Source of the DNA: Emydura subglobosa
Taxonomy: Eukaryota > Chordata > Testudines > Chelidae
Length of the DNA: 64,000 bases
Direction: 5' to 3'
Assembly (NCBI GenBank): GCA_007922225.1
Contig: ML679966.1
Location: forward strand, 38,593,943-38,657,942
The position numbers and the translations under genes were made by a program. Positions within the stretch are counted from its first letter, which is position 1, and the number at the start of each line of letters is the position of its first letter. Below the pieces are notes generated by a model. That model did no database searches and was not told the DNA's origin. It saw only the letters and a program-made list of their open reading frames with translations. This document shows, piece by piece, positions 37,717-48,735 of this stretch.

Positions 37717-38411
37717 GCCATCCTATAAATCCATGGTATGCCCACACCTTGAATACTGCGTGCTGTTTTGGTTGTCCCATCTCAAAAAAAGATATATTAA
37801 AGTTGAAAAAAGTATAGAGAAGGTCAACACAAATGATTAGTGGTATGGAACAACTTCCATATGAGGAGAAATTAAGTCTGGGGACTGATTATCCTAGAAA
37901 TTAAAAACTAAGCATGAACATGATAGAGGTCTATAAAATCATGAATGCTGTGGAGAAAGTGAATAAACTAGTGTTATTTACCCCTTCACTTAACAGAAGA
38001 ACCAGGGATCCCAATGGAACCCAATGGAATTAATAGGCAGCAAGTTTAAAACAAACACAAGGAAGTACTTCTTCACACAACACCCCATCAAGCTGTGGAA
38101 CTTGCTGCCGGGGAAATTGTGATGGCCAAATGTATAATTGGGTTCCAAAAGAAATTAGGTCTATCCTCTATAAACTTATCCATCAATGTCTATTATGCAC
38201 AATGGTCAGGGATGCAACTCTATGCTCTGGGTGTTCCTAATCCTATGACTACCAAAAGCTGGGACTAGAAAAAAGGGATGGATCATTTGATAATTGCCCT
38301 GTTCTGTTCACTCTCTCTGAAGCATTGGTACTGGCCATTGTCAGAAGATAGGATATTGGGCTAGATGGACAATTGGTCTGACCCAGTATGGCTATTCTTA
38401 TGTTCTTAAGC
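37717..38411 (+). pseudogene. CR1 fragment C, C-terminus and 3' tail
   Basis: Starts CATCCTATAAATCCATGG and gives the MVCPHLEYCVLFWLSHLKK region and a Q(R)STQMISGMEQLPYEEKL-type block with frame breaks, then a 3' UTR containing TAGATGGACAATTGGTCTGA and ACCCAGTATGGCTATTC. It ends TTATGTTCTTAAG at about 38411, so the tail is the TTCTTATG type, unlike the copy at 28.2 kb. Together with fragment B it makes one CR1 insertion. Confidence 0.9.
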
Positions 38412-40310
38412 CCTTTTCTAAAAGATGGGTTTTAGGAATTTGGAAGGAAGCTTTTTAACTGTTTTTAAAGCTCAGGATGCATTACCATTTTCCTCACCAT
38501 CTCAAACAGTTATTTCATCCCTTTGCACAGCAGTCACTGGACCCAGCTGCTCAGCTGTAGAAAACATTTTCTCCAGCAGTAGCAGCAGCTGCTGGCTGCT
38601 TGGCAGGCTCCTCACTCAGCTGCAGCTCCAAGGTTGCCAACGCCTCTGGGTGTGTGATGTGGTATTAATGCTGATGTGGACTGTCTCATGTGCTATTAAG
38701 CTCTATTCTCCTTCAGCATGTCTTAGATTTGGAAGACTTTGTGCACTTGTATGCATTTGTATTCAGGGGCTTTCATAAATCCTCCAAAATATATTTATTG
38801 CGGCCCTTTTATAGAAAAATAGTACTGTTTCCAAGCCATAATAATTTGTTTGTGGCCTTGAAAACATCCTTCACACTTGCACATTGGACTTTCTTTGCTC
38901 AATAGTCAAACAGGCTCTCTATTGAGCCAATAATAATAATGTTTTTGTGTTTTCTCATACGTGACACATGCATTTGTTTCAGTTGTGCCCCAAGGAACTG
39001 TGACTCCTGCAATTCAGTTTCACCGGGAAGAGCTCTGGTTAATCTGGAAGAACATGTCTACCATCAATTACATTTAACTGTTCAGAATGGCTTCCAGATT
39101 TAATTTGGAGACCCAGATGGAAAAACTGGAGTGAAAGCTTTATGTAAATATGAATGTGTTCATCGTTTATAGATCATTATTTATTAAAGCAAAAGCCAAT
39201 TGACACAAATAAAATATTACTTTTTTTTCTCAGTAAGCCATGTCCACACTAATTATTACCTTTAATTATGTAGTGCAAACACAACTGGGTCTTTTTGTTT
39301 TCCATTTATCATTTTTTAAACTGACCCTATTTATTTGATTACTATAAATAACATTAATGAGCTACTTAAAATCTTTGTGATTTTACAAACACTACCCTTT
39401 TCTTGTCTATGGCTATTTCACATTCAAGCCATTTTAACAACTACCACAACATTGTTGTTTATTTAGGTTACTGCATATTCAAAGCATGTAATTCAAATAC
39501 CAATCTCTGGATACATATTAATTATGATAAGGTCCATAGTATTTTATAGGATAACAATGGAAATTACATTGAACAATGCTTCCTCAGTACTCCACAGAGA
39601 TTGAAAGCACCAGGACAAATTTAACAATAAATCTTCCCTCTTTTTATCTGATACTTTGTTAATTAAAAGCAAATACTGTTCTGAGGCTATAGTGTTGTTT
39701 ATATGCTCCCCAAAGTATTTTATTAAGTAAATATTTACTGAAGAGTTTTTGAGGGCACAGTCTACAATTAAAATTAGACTGGATGCACATTGTTTCTTAA
39801 CAAAGGTTTTCAAAAGTAAGATTTTAAACATCTACTGTTAATGGTTTAGTGCTCTAGTCAACAGATATGACACACACGAAAGTGCAAATGTCACTAGCTG
39901 AGCAACTAGGGAGGCAGCTCAGCTGGGCTGTGAAACTAGAGTATTTGGCAAAAAGCCAGTTGAGGAATGCAGCCTACTTTAAATAAGCCTCTCCACCTGA
40001 GCAGTTTGAAAAGTCTCATGCATAGCCCAGCAAACTTTGCCTTTTCATCAGTTTCACAAAGGATGTGCTGTGGAGAAAAAGAGGGATGGAGAAATAAATT
40101 TTGGCTAGTGCACCACTCTAGCATGTTGTTTTGCAGTAATGGGCAAATTGCAGTAGGTTTGGAGTTTGGGTTCAGTTCTGATTAAGCACATCCAAATTGT
40201 AGATACTGACCCAAAGCTGATCCTGCAACTGTACCCAACCCAGCTTAACAGTCAATGGCACAAGTCACACAAGATGCTTCTTATGCAGCTCCATTTGCAG
40301 GACTGGAGCC
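38412..40310. other. Intergenic, nothing recognised
   Basis: The ORF at 38425-38778 (117 codons) shows a serine/leucine-rich low-complexity product and no known family. AT-rich beyond 38900. No repeat recognised. Confidence 0.4.
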
Positions 40311-40352
40311 TAAGTAAATATCTTACACCCTTAAGTAAATATCTTACACCCT
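40311..40352. repeat. Perfect 21-bp tandem duplication
   Basis: TAAGTAAATATCTTACACCC plus T occurs twice in immediate tandem with no mismatch, so the duplication is recent or collapsed from a longer array. Confidence 0.95.
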
Positions 40353-41811
40353 TAGAACTGGAAATCTAATGAGAAGAGGCTGTCTTGATTACTTGTGTTT
40401 CCACCTTCTGGGCTACCCAGGGCATTGCAAGCACAGCCTATCTAGTAGGGATATTTCATCATACCACTTAGTCCTGGCCATAACCCAGAAATGCTGAGGT
40501 GCTTAAACATTAAGTGAATTAAAAAAAAACAGTGAACCAAACCTTTCAAGGCTAAAAAGAAATTCTTTGAATGTGGAGTGAAAATTCAAAACATCCCTAA
40601 TTTTTTGCCAATAGATTTTATCTTGAAAAATCTAAGCTTATATGAAGGGAAGCTGAAAGTAAAAGGTAAATAACTTTTGCTGCAATAGCTTTGTGTAGAA
40701 TTAATATCCATTTTAGATCAAGTATTAACATTTGACTTAAAATCCGCAAGCCTACACTTGGATTTGAAATTTTGATCACAATATTATAGTCATTTAGTTT
40801 TGGCAGTCTCATCTGTTGCCTGTGAGAAGTGGCATATCTGTTGTTGTTTTGTGGCTCAGCAGACCACCTAACTGTAGACCCAAATTGGAAAGTGGGCAAT
40901 TAAATTGAATTAGCTGTACATAGGATTGTCTGAGAAATGTTTTTCAAGATTCAGCAAGATTTTCAAAACTGAGTACCTGTAGTTAGGCTCTGAAATTCAT
41001 AGTTAGGCATGTAAACCAGTGGCCTGATTTTGCAGAAGTGCTGAGCACCTAGTTAGTTCAAAAGAAAGAATGTATGCAAAAAAAGCCTAAAGCAAAATAA
41101 AACGAAATGACATTATTTGTATTAAACTGTAATTTGCCAGAGGCAAGTTATATTTTATTAAAATATCAACAAACATTATCAGTCATCAAAACCAGCCAGC
41201 TCCAACATAGCTTCTCTCCTATCTGTAAGAATACCAGACTCTTGTGCTCATGTTCCGCTTCAAACCACTTCACTCAATATCTCTCCTGCCTCGACATGTG
41301 CATCAACATGCATGTGTATCTTCTTGCAGTATTTTGCCACTGAACTTTAAACACATTGTTTCCCTTTTAATTGCTATCTTTTAGACTTTTGGTTCTTCCT
41401 TTCTTTCCTTGAATCACTGCATTTTTTCTTTTCCTTCTCTTTCTCTTTTTCCTTACATTTTCAGTTTCTGCAAGGATTAATTCTTCTCCCCCTTCCTCCA
41501 TTTAAATCTCTTCTCTGTCCCCCTTCTGCATTCTCGTCCCACCTCTGTTCCCTCCATCCTTCACCATTCATTGCTCTCTGGCTTTTACCTATACTAAATT
41601 CTCTGCTCCAGGCCTGCTATTTTGTGTCAGAAAAGGAGATGGAGCTGACAGTCATCTAGTTTCCCCTGGGATCTTCCACCCTTGAGTGGAGGAGGAGGAG
41701 AAGCTAGGGGAAGAAAGGAGAGCTCCATCCTTCTGTTCCTTTGGAGCTAGTGGCATGGGGTCTCTTTCTTCTTCAGTCCTTGTGGAGAAAACAGGAAGCT
41801 ATTGAGTGTAT
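40353..41811. other. Intergenic, nothing clear
   Basis: Fragments near 40965-41055 (TTAGGCTCTGAAATTCATAG, GTGGCCTGATTTTGCAGAAG) recall palindromic reptile MITEs but are too eroded to delimit. C/T-rich on the plus strand at 41350-41560. Confidence 0.35.
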
Positions 41812-42610
41812 TCAGTAGATAGTTGTCTTCATTTTGAGTCATTACAGAAGCCATGCCCTAGCATGATGCTAAGATGTACTGTGGTGTTGATAGACTGTCT
41901 ATCAAATTGGATGCACGACTGAGGACTAGACCATTTGTAATTCATCCCATGGCATTTTTCTCAAGAGTAGGACTGTTAAATCTAGTGTTCTGGCCAAATT
42001 CCACTTTTGGTAGTAAAACTCCAACTAAGTCTCACCTCATCAGCCAGCAAAGTGGTGAGGAAAGGGACAGTTGTGGGAGAATGATCAGGGGGACCACAAT
42101 TTTTTATCTTCTGCTAAAAGATGAGGGAGAGCTCCCCCTTTCTCTCCTTTTTCCAGCTTGGGGAGAACAATATCCCCATTGCTGCCTCTCTTCCCATCAC
42201 TCTACTGTCTAGTAATGCAAGAAATTGCCAGATGGGTGAATCTGAAGCAGGAGATGGAGCCTAGCTACTAAGCAGTTTCAGGACCTTTTAGCCTTCCTAC
42301 AAGTAAATGGATCAGTAACAGCATCTGATGAGAGAAGAAGAAGAGTCGCCTCCTTCTGCCTGCTTTACAGGAAGGAAGTACATACAAAATTTTAGGTCAT
42401 TGGGATGTCACTACCAAAAAGGGAATTTGACTAGAATGCTAGAGGTAACATCATCACCCTTGAGAAAAAGGCCATGGGATCTTTAATTACCCAGGTGCTT
42501 ACATCTCATTTGATAGACAGCCTACTAACAGTATGCTTTATCATCATGCTAGGGCATTATTTCAGTCATGACTCTAAACAAAAACCCAAACAAACTTCTA
42601 TTTACTGAAT
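41812..42610. mobile_element. Long inverted-repeat (foldback-like) element
   Basis: The left arm (about 41812-42020) and right arm (about 42405-42610) are reverse complements with roughly 70% identity by eye. Matched blocks include ATGCCCTAGCATGATG (41854 against 42554-42539), CTGTCTATCAAAT (41897 against 42524), ATCCCATGGC.TTTTTCTCAAG and CAAATTCC.CTTTTGGTAGT. The loop of about 385 bp has no recognised coding. Arms of 200 bp suggest a non-autonomous DNA transposon with long terminal inverted repeats or a foldback element. No target duplication could be fixed, so the true ends are uncertain. Confidence 0.7.
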
Positions 42611-44180
42611 CCTCACTTGCCCTTTCTTCAACATCTAGGTGTTTCTGGGCATCACCTATCCAAGCACTGAGCAAATCCATCTCCTCTTGGCTCCTGAGAG
42701 GTGAGGAAAGATATTTCAAGGAGGCATGGCAGCAGATGCAGGAAGGATCACTAAAATCAATGAAGAGGAGGCCTGCTGAAAAAGAGCTTGGTAAGGATAT
42801 ATTGGAAACAGTATTATATAATCAATGGAGAGCTAGTCTCCTGGCATAATATTGGCTGCAGGGCAGGCTGTGATTTAAAACAAACAAAATAAAACTGTAA
42901 ATTTGCCAAGTTCTCTGTGTTTATATTTCTAAAGATTTGTTGATGTTTGAGAACTTGTCTGGCAGGGGAGGTTTTGAATCCTGCTACAATGTTGAGTTCG
43001 TGAAGTAATTAATGGATTGTATTTTGTGTAGTCTGTGCTTTTGTTCTTTGTTTACTTTTCACCAATGGATTTTTTGTTTTCAGTTGGCTGTTTTATCACT
43101 GTTACTCCATTGAAAACTTTCTACATCTCTTCTTACTACATCCTGAGTTAGGCTTAAAACAGGCTTGAGGGTTTTATCAAAATTTAAATCTGTGGCCTTC
43201 ATTATAAGCTGTATAACTAAATATATCTCTAAAAGCATTTGAAATTCTGAGAATACACTTTATGGCTATTGATATCAGGAGAAGGTTGAAGTTAATCTTG
43301 GTGTCATTATTCTACATGGATAGTATGGTACATAGATATGATGATTCATATCATCGTACTTCCTAATGTTAGAGGCTTAAAGATTGTTTCTTGAAATATC
43401 TGGCAGTTTTAATCGGGTCTGAACACAGGTTAATCAAAATTCTTAACGTGTTTTAAGTAACTCTGAATCTTGGCTGTATTTTAGAATCTTGGATAATGAA
43501 ATTGCACTTACAGATTTTAATTTATTTCATCTGGAATACAATAGAAAGATTGAAGGATTAGTTACTAACTGTATGTTAGGGAATCCTTATCAGCTGCTCT
43601 CCCAGATGGAGTCTGACACAGCTGAAGCTCTCGTTATATTTTACTGAACATTAAAAATCATTTTTTGCAATGCCCTCTCAACTTATTGTTAATTTCAACT
43701 CCTTGAAAGATTTTCATCTTCATTTTAAAGATGAAGCCACATTTTTTTTTTGAGTGAATGGATCCTAGTGATTTTCAGAGTGACAAATTGGACTTGCACT
43801 GGGGGTTCTGTAGCATCAAAATGACTCCTTACTCACGCTCAGAGTGTTTTTCTTATGTCTTGCTGTAAGAGAAAGTAGACTTATGCAGGATGATAAACAT
43901 GGCACAAGACCATACATTCCATCCATAAGAACTTACTAGCTTAAAAAATCTCTTCTATCTTGCACTTTGTGGGGTTTTTAGAGAGTTTCCTTCATCTTCT
44001 TTTACAGTGATGTTTCATGCTTTTTGAAATGTGCCGAATTGACAGAGGTCCTCATTTCACCCAGTGCAGAGGGGCAGCACAAAAAGCAAAGGAACCACTT
44101 AAGCCCTATTTTGAGGCTACAACAAAGCTTCCCCAGGTCCACTTTCCAGGGTTCCCAGGCACATGCTGACCTGGAGGGAC
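42611..44180. other. Intergenic, nothing recognised
   Basis: AT-rich, no repeat family recognised. T-run at 43743-43752. The ORF at 42568-42849 begins inside the right arm of the inverted repeat and is judged spurious. Confidence 0.4.
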
Positions 44181-45277
44181 TGTGATGTTGTACAACTGAA
44201 ATATAACCACGTGTAACATAGTTGCTCCCTCTGTTAAACAATTACAACTAAACATATGCAAAGTATGTCACGTAAGGTGTCAGTGGAGAAGTTATGATAT
44301 GATAAATATGATTATCCTGTTCATATATCATTTTGTATCTGAAATATAGATTTTGTGGCTAAAGTTATAGGTATTGACTATGTACTGGCATCCTGCATAT
44401 ATCCTGCATTCCTGAGTAACAGCCATCAGGTAAAATCTACATTATGAATGGATTATGCAAGTTAATGGCCCATTTAAGGACACTTAGCTCACACAATAGA
44501 CCACAGAAGAAGCCTGTCCGTACCAGATGGACCTCCTGTGAACGTTTTAGCCAGAACATGGACAATGTCTACTCCTGTGAGTCAAAGCATACAAGGGCAT
44601 GTGACTTGCTCATATGACCCTGGGTTCCATTTTGGGCTTGTAATTTTCCACAGACTGAGACTGAAAGCATCCCCCACCATGGGAGAAGGTATATAAGGCA
44701 GCTGCACCATCTCCATCTTGTCTTCATCTCCTGCTTCATTTCTCTTGATTGGATTGGTAACTTTAAACAAGGACTGATGACGCCTAGGCTGTCTGGGTAA
44801 TTTCCAGAGACTTTGAAAATTGGCAATTTATTCCACCACTGCTACAAACCTAATTCAAGAACTTTGCAATGATTGTATGTATGTGACTCTTTGATCATTT
44901 TAACTCTCTCGTCTTTCTTTTTCACTATGAATAAACCCTTAGATACTCAAAGATTGTCAGTAGCATAATAATTGGGTAAAAGCTACATTACATCTTGGCC
45001 TGGTTATGTGGCTGATCTCTTGGGATTGGAAGAACTCTTTGATGAAATTGGTTTAAATAACCACTCATCTTAAATCCAGTGTATGGGTGGTGAAACAAGA
45101 GCTAGGATAGCTAAGGAGACTGCTTTTCTGGCTTCTTGTTAACTAGTGTGGTGAGAAAGAAATTTACTTTTATTGCTGGCTTTGTATATCTTATGGAAGA
45201 ATGACCACCCTACTGGGGAGGGTCTGCCCTATTTCTCAGCAGTTTGTCCTGAATCTGGTATCCTAAGCTTTGAGGCA
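44181..45277 (+). mobile_element. Probable LTR with TATA box and AATAAA
   Basis: Starts TGTGATGTTGTACAAC and ends CTTTGAGGCA. The core promoter is TATATAAG (44690-44697) and the polyadenylation signal is AATAAA (44930-44935), about 240 bases apart, in the plus orientation. Immediately after the final CA comes TGGTGACAGGGACC, which begins with TGG as a tRNA primer-binding site should. At about 1.1 kb with a long region after AATAAA it resembles long ERV LTRs. No gag or pol follows, so the internal region is lost or it is a solo copy. No target duplication confirmed; family not identified. Confidence 0.55.
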
Positions 45278-48200
45278 TGGTGACAGGGACCACCTGTGAA
45301 GGTGAGTTATTAGTCTCCTAAGAATTCCAACACAGATGCCAATTAATGCCAAATATAATAATGACACCTATCCATAATTCACTGGAACTAAGATCATCAA
45401 TTCATTTCACAGATGACCAAACAGCCATCAGATAGAAGACACTTTTGACCTGGTTTAGAATTGAATTCCATTACCAATCTGTTAAATCATCCAGTTCCCT
45501 TCACTGCAGGAGATATATGGCTTTCCTCATCCAAACACACCACGTACAGCACCTAAAGAGTCTTTAAATTGCCCAAAGGCCTAATAAATAGGCCAATGAC
45601 AAGATAAAACTTAATCAAAAGCAAGTTCTTTCTTTTTATAGACAAACATAAGGTTGTTGGGTTTTTTTTAAATTATACATTTCTTGAGTCTACAAGCCCA
45701 TTAATACTTATCCAGGAGTTTTATTCCTTTCCATAGATGGTGTAGCTCTATCAAATCAAAGCAAATATTTCAAATGTGATCATTAGAGAGGGATTTCAGT
45801 ATCTTCCTGAAAAAGTGATGGGGCAGGAGGGGAAGCTTACTGAACCATTCAACTTTTTATCTCATTGCATAAACCAAAGAATTAAGGATAACTTTTTAAA
45901 AATATTTACAGCCTGGAAGTTTTGTACATTGATATCAGATATTCTATGCGCTAGTCCAGTGCTAAAGTTTAAAAATCCTTGTTTGTGTACCAGTGCATCC
46001 ACTGAAATTTACAAGATCCTCTCCCATTATCTTTGCAAATGCAATGTGCTACCTAGGCCTATTAAGACTAAAATATAAGGATAACATTGACACTTCTGTT
46101 CCAGATTTAATATTTCTGAAAAAGAATTGTTTAATAGGGACTGTTTATTCCTGGGACATTTCTTTCACCAACTGCATAAGAAAAGTTTATTGTTCAGTCT
46201 CCTTCAGTGGCAATATTTGAATATTATTTGATTTTTCCATAGATGATCTTTTTTAGCATGAGTTGTAATCTCATATAAAATGAGTTCTAGATGAAGAATT
46301 GGCAGCTGTAATACCTGTGTTAATGTTTGAATGATGCGTCACAAGTGCAGGGTTGGGAATGAGAAGGGCTAACTCAGCTTTCACCTTGTGAGACCTATAT
46401 TTCTCTAAGCCACAAGCAGATATCGCATTTTATCTCTACATGATATTTGTTCACATTGTAGAACCATTACAAAATTTAGCATGTAATTTTATGGCTGGCA
46501 GTTTCTGCTCAGCAAAGTCCCAGAGCTGGAATCAGAATAGGAGTTGTAGGTCGGGATTGAAATGCATTGACTAAGTTGTGCATGGAAGCTTGACCTTCAT
46601 TTGTTGGAACTGTGGGCCAATTTCTATACTCCTTCTGGGCATAAATTTCCAGTTAATGTCAATAGAAGTTGAGTGCAAGAAATGAAAATAGAGTCTGGCT
46701 TTTATCCAGGGCTAGTGTTCCTTCAGTTTCAAGAACACAAAATTGAAACAATGAGGAAAAAAAGGTAATAATCATTATGAGTGTGGCTAGGATACTTTGG
46801 CAGGACATAGCTTTGCTCTCATACCTGGTTTAGCCCTTGGCTGGGAAAAGCTGCAGAAAAAGTGGGAACTAGTGATTACGTCCCTCTTCTCTCATAGGGT
46901 AAGGACAACTTCTTTTCTCCATCACCTTTTCTTTGCTCACTTAGAATACCCAGTACAGCTAAGGGTGCCAAATAGTGCTATATGCGGGAAAGCGCCCTCC
47001 CTGTAGAGCCCTGCCAGAGTCCTAGCAGTCACATTTGCTCCAGGATATGGAACAAGCTCAAAGTTTATTATCACACAAAGGATTTTTCTTACACAAAGAT
47101 GTGTATTGTGGAGTTTACCAGTTATAGCAGATGCACATAAACATACAAATTCTTTTTCTTCATATGTAAGCAGCATACAGTGTTTGAAGAAATGCTGTAT
47201 TGTTGTCAGCTTCTCAGATGTAGATTTTTGGGGAAAAACTGTTGCAAACAGCAAATCAGTTTGTTCTCTGCCTTCATTTCTTCAAATAAAGTCAAAATTA
47301 CTCTGGAAATGAAACATTAGGTTTTGGGCTAAGATTCCTGAAATAAGAGATTTCCTACATGCCATTTGTGACTACCTCGGATCAAGGACTAGTGCAAATA
47401 ATATAACCAAACAAGCTGCACTAAGAAAATACTCAAACTTCACCTCACTTCAATTGGAAATGAGCCTGTAAGGCCTTGACATCTGCAACCATTTGGCAAT
47501 GGGGCAGCAGAAGTATGCCCCAAGATTTTTCACATGTACAGTTAGGGCTCTCTGTGGGATAAAATTGCCATATTTGACCTTTAAACCTTGATTTGTTCTC
47601 AGTATCTTGCTATTTTAATAACTTACTTAAAATAAATAAATAAAAGTATGACTACAGATACAAATACAACTAATAAAAGGAATAAGCGAAAACACTCAGA
47701 AATATACGGAACCTTTCAAAATTAACATATTAGTTCCACAATTGTACATCCAGAGCATCACTAATAATCACCTCTAAAGAAATGTGAATGTTAGCAAGTT
47801 CTGATTGCTGTTTTTGTTGCACATTAATTATGTTTTGAATGCTCACTCTTATTTTCATAATATGCTGATGGTATAGTTATGGTTCTGCAGTGTTAAGAGT
47901 CTATTATCAGAATGAGGTCTTTACTTAAGCAACAAAAGACCAAAAGAGAAAAAAAAATCTCTTAACCGTCTAGTCTTGATTCATTCAATTATCTGATTAT
48001 GTTTTAAAATAAATATGATCTTAACATTTTCAATTTGTGTTTATTTCTAAGAAAAAGTTCATGGTTCAGAAGTTTTGTTTTTGTTTTGTTTTAATACTTG
48101 TCTCATTCTAGATTGCACTTTAAGGAACATATTGCTTCTATTCCAAATAAGGTTAACTCCAGATGGGGACTAATTTGGACTGAGTGCCCATGATTGCTTA

Positions 48201-48629
48201 GGTGAAAACAATCATCTTCAGGTTAAAAGAAATCTATTTTGTTTCCTAATTATGCTGATACTGTTTTTGTTTCATTGTGTGTATGTGTGTAAACTGGATT
48301 CTGAACATCAAAGAACTTCTTCATTTACTCTAAGTGCTCCTCTCTTAGAGACAATAGTTCATCTGTATTCAGTAATAAGAAATTGCTTGCCTCCCATGAA
48401 AATGGGGCATCAGTCTTTTTTTTTTTTTTTTTAATTTTCAATATTATGTTTTGTCAGTCCACACCTATAAAAATTCGATTACAATAAATATTCAGAGAAC
48501 ACAGAAATTATTAAAAGTAAAAATATAAATGTTTGTACATTATAAATACTTTTTTGAAAAATCAGAACATCTAATGCCGTTCTCATTTCTCAATTACAAA
48601 TTTGCATTTTAAATTTACATAAAGAATTC
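45278..48629. other. Intergenic, nothing recognised
   Basis: No repeat or exon recognised. AAATAAATAAATAAAAG at 47629-47646 and a T17 run at 48416-48432 are the only low-complexity features of note. Confidence 0.4.
48416..48432. repeat. Poly-T run (17 T)
   Basis: Seventeen T in a row followed by AATTTTC. It is not attached to a recognisable SINE or processed pseudogene on the minus strand. Confidence 0.9.
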
Positions 48630-48735
48630 AGATCTGCAAACACTTAACCATGCAACTTTACTCATATAGTCACAGACTTCAATGGGTCTACTCACATGAA
48701 TGAAATATTTGCATGTGTAAAAGTAGTGCAGGATA
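48630..48735. mobile_element. Palindromic MITE-like repeat
   Basis: TCTGCAAACACTTAACCATG, then CATATAGTCACAGACTTCAA, TGGGTCTACTCACATGAATG, and TTTGCATGTGTAAAAGTAGT with GCAGGAT. The two halves are imperfect reverse complements around ACTTCAATGGG. The same family appears at 51722-51845 and 53650-53766. Confidence 0.55.

Noticed and set aside
42241..42720. Extension of the inverted repeat outwards using GGAGATGGA motifs at 41636 and 42690
   Set aside because: Only short matches such as AGGAGATGGA recur and the intervening sequence does not align, so the arms were not extended.
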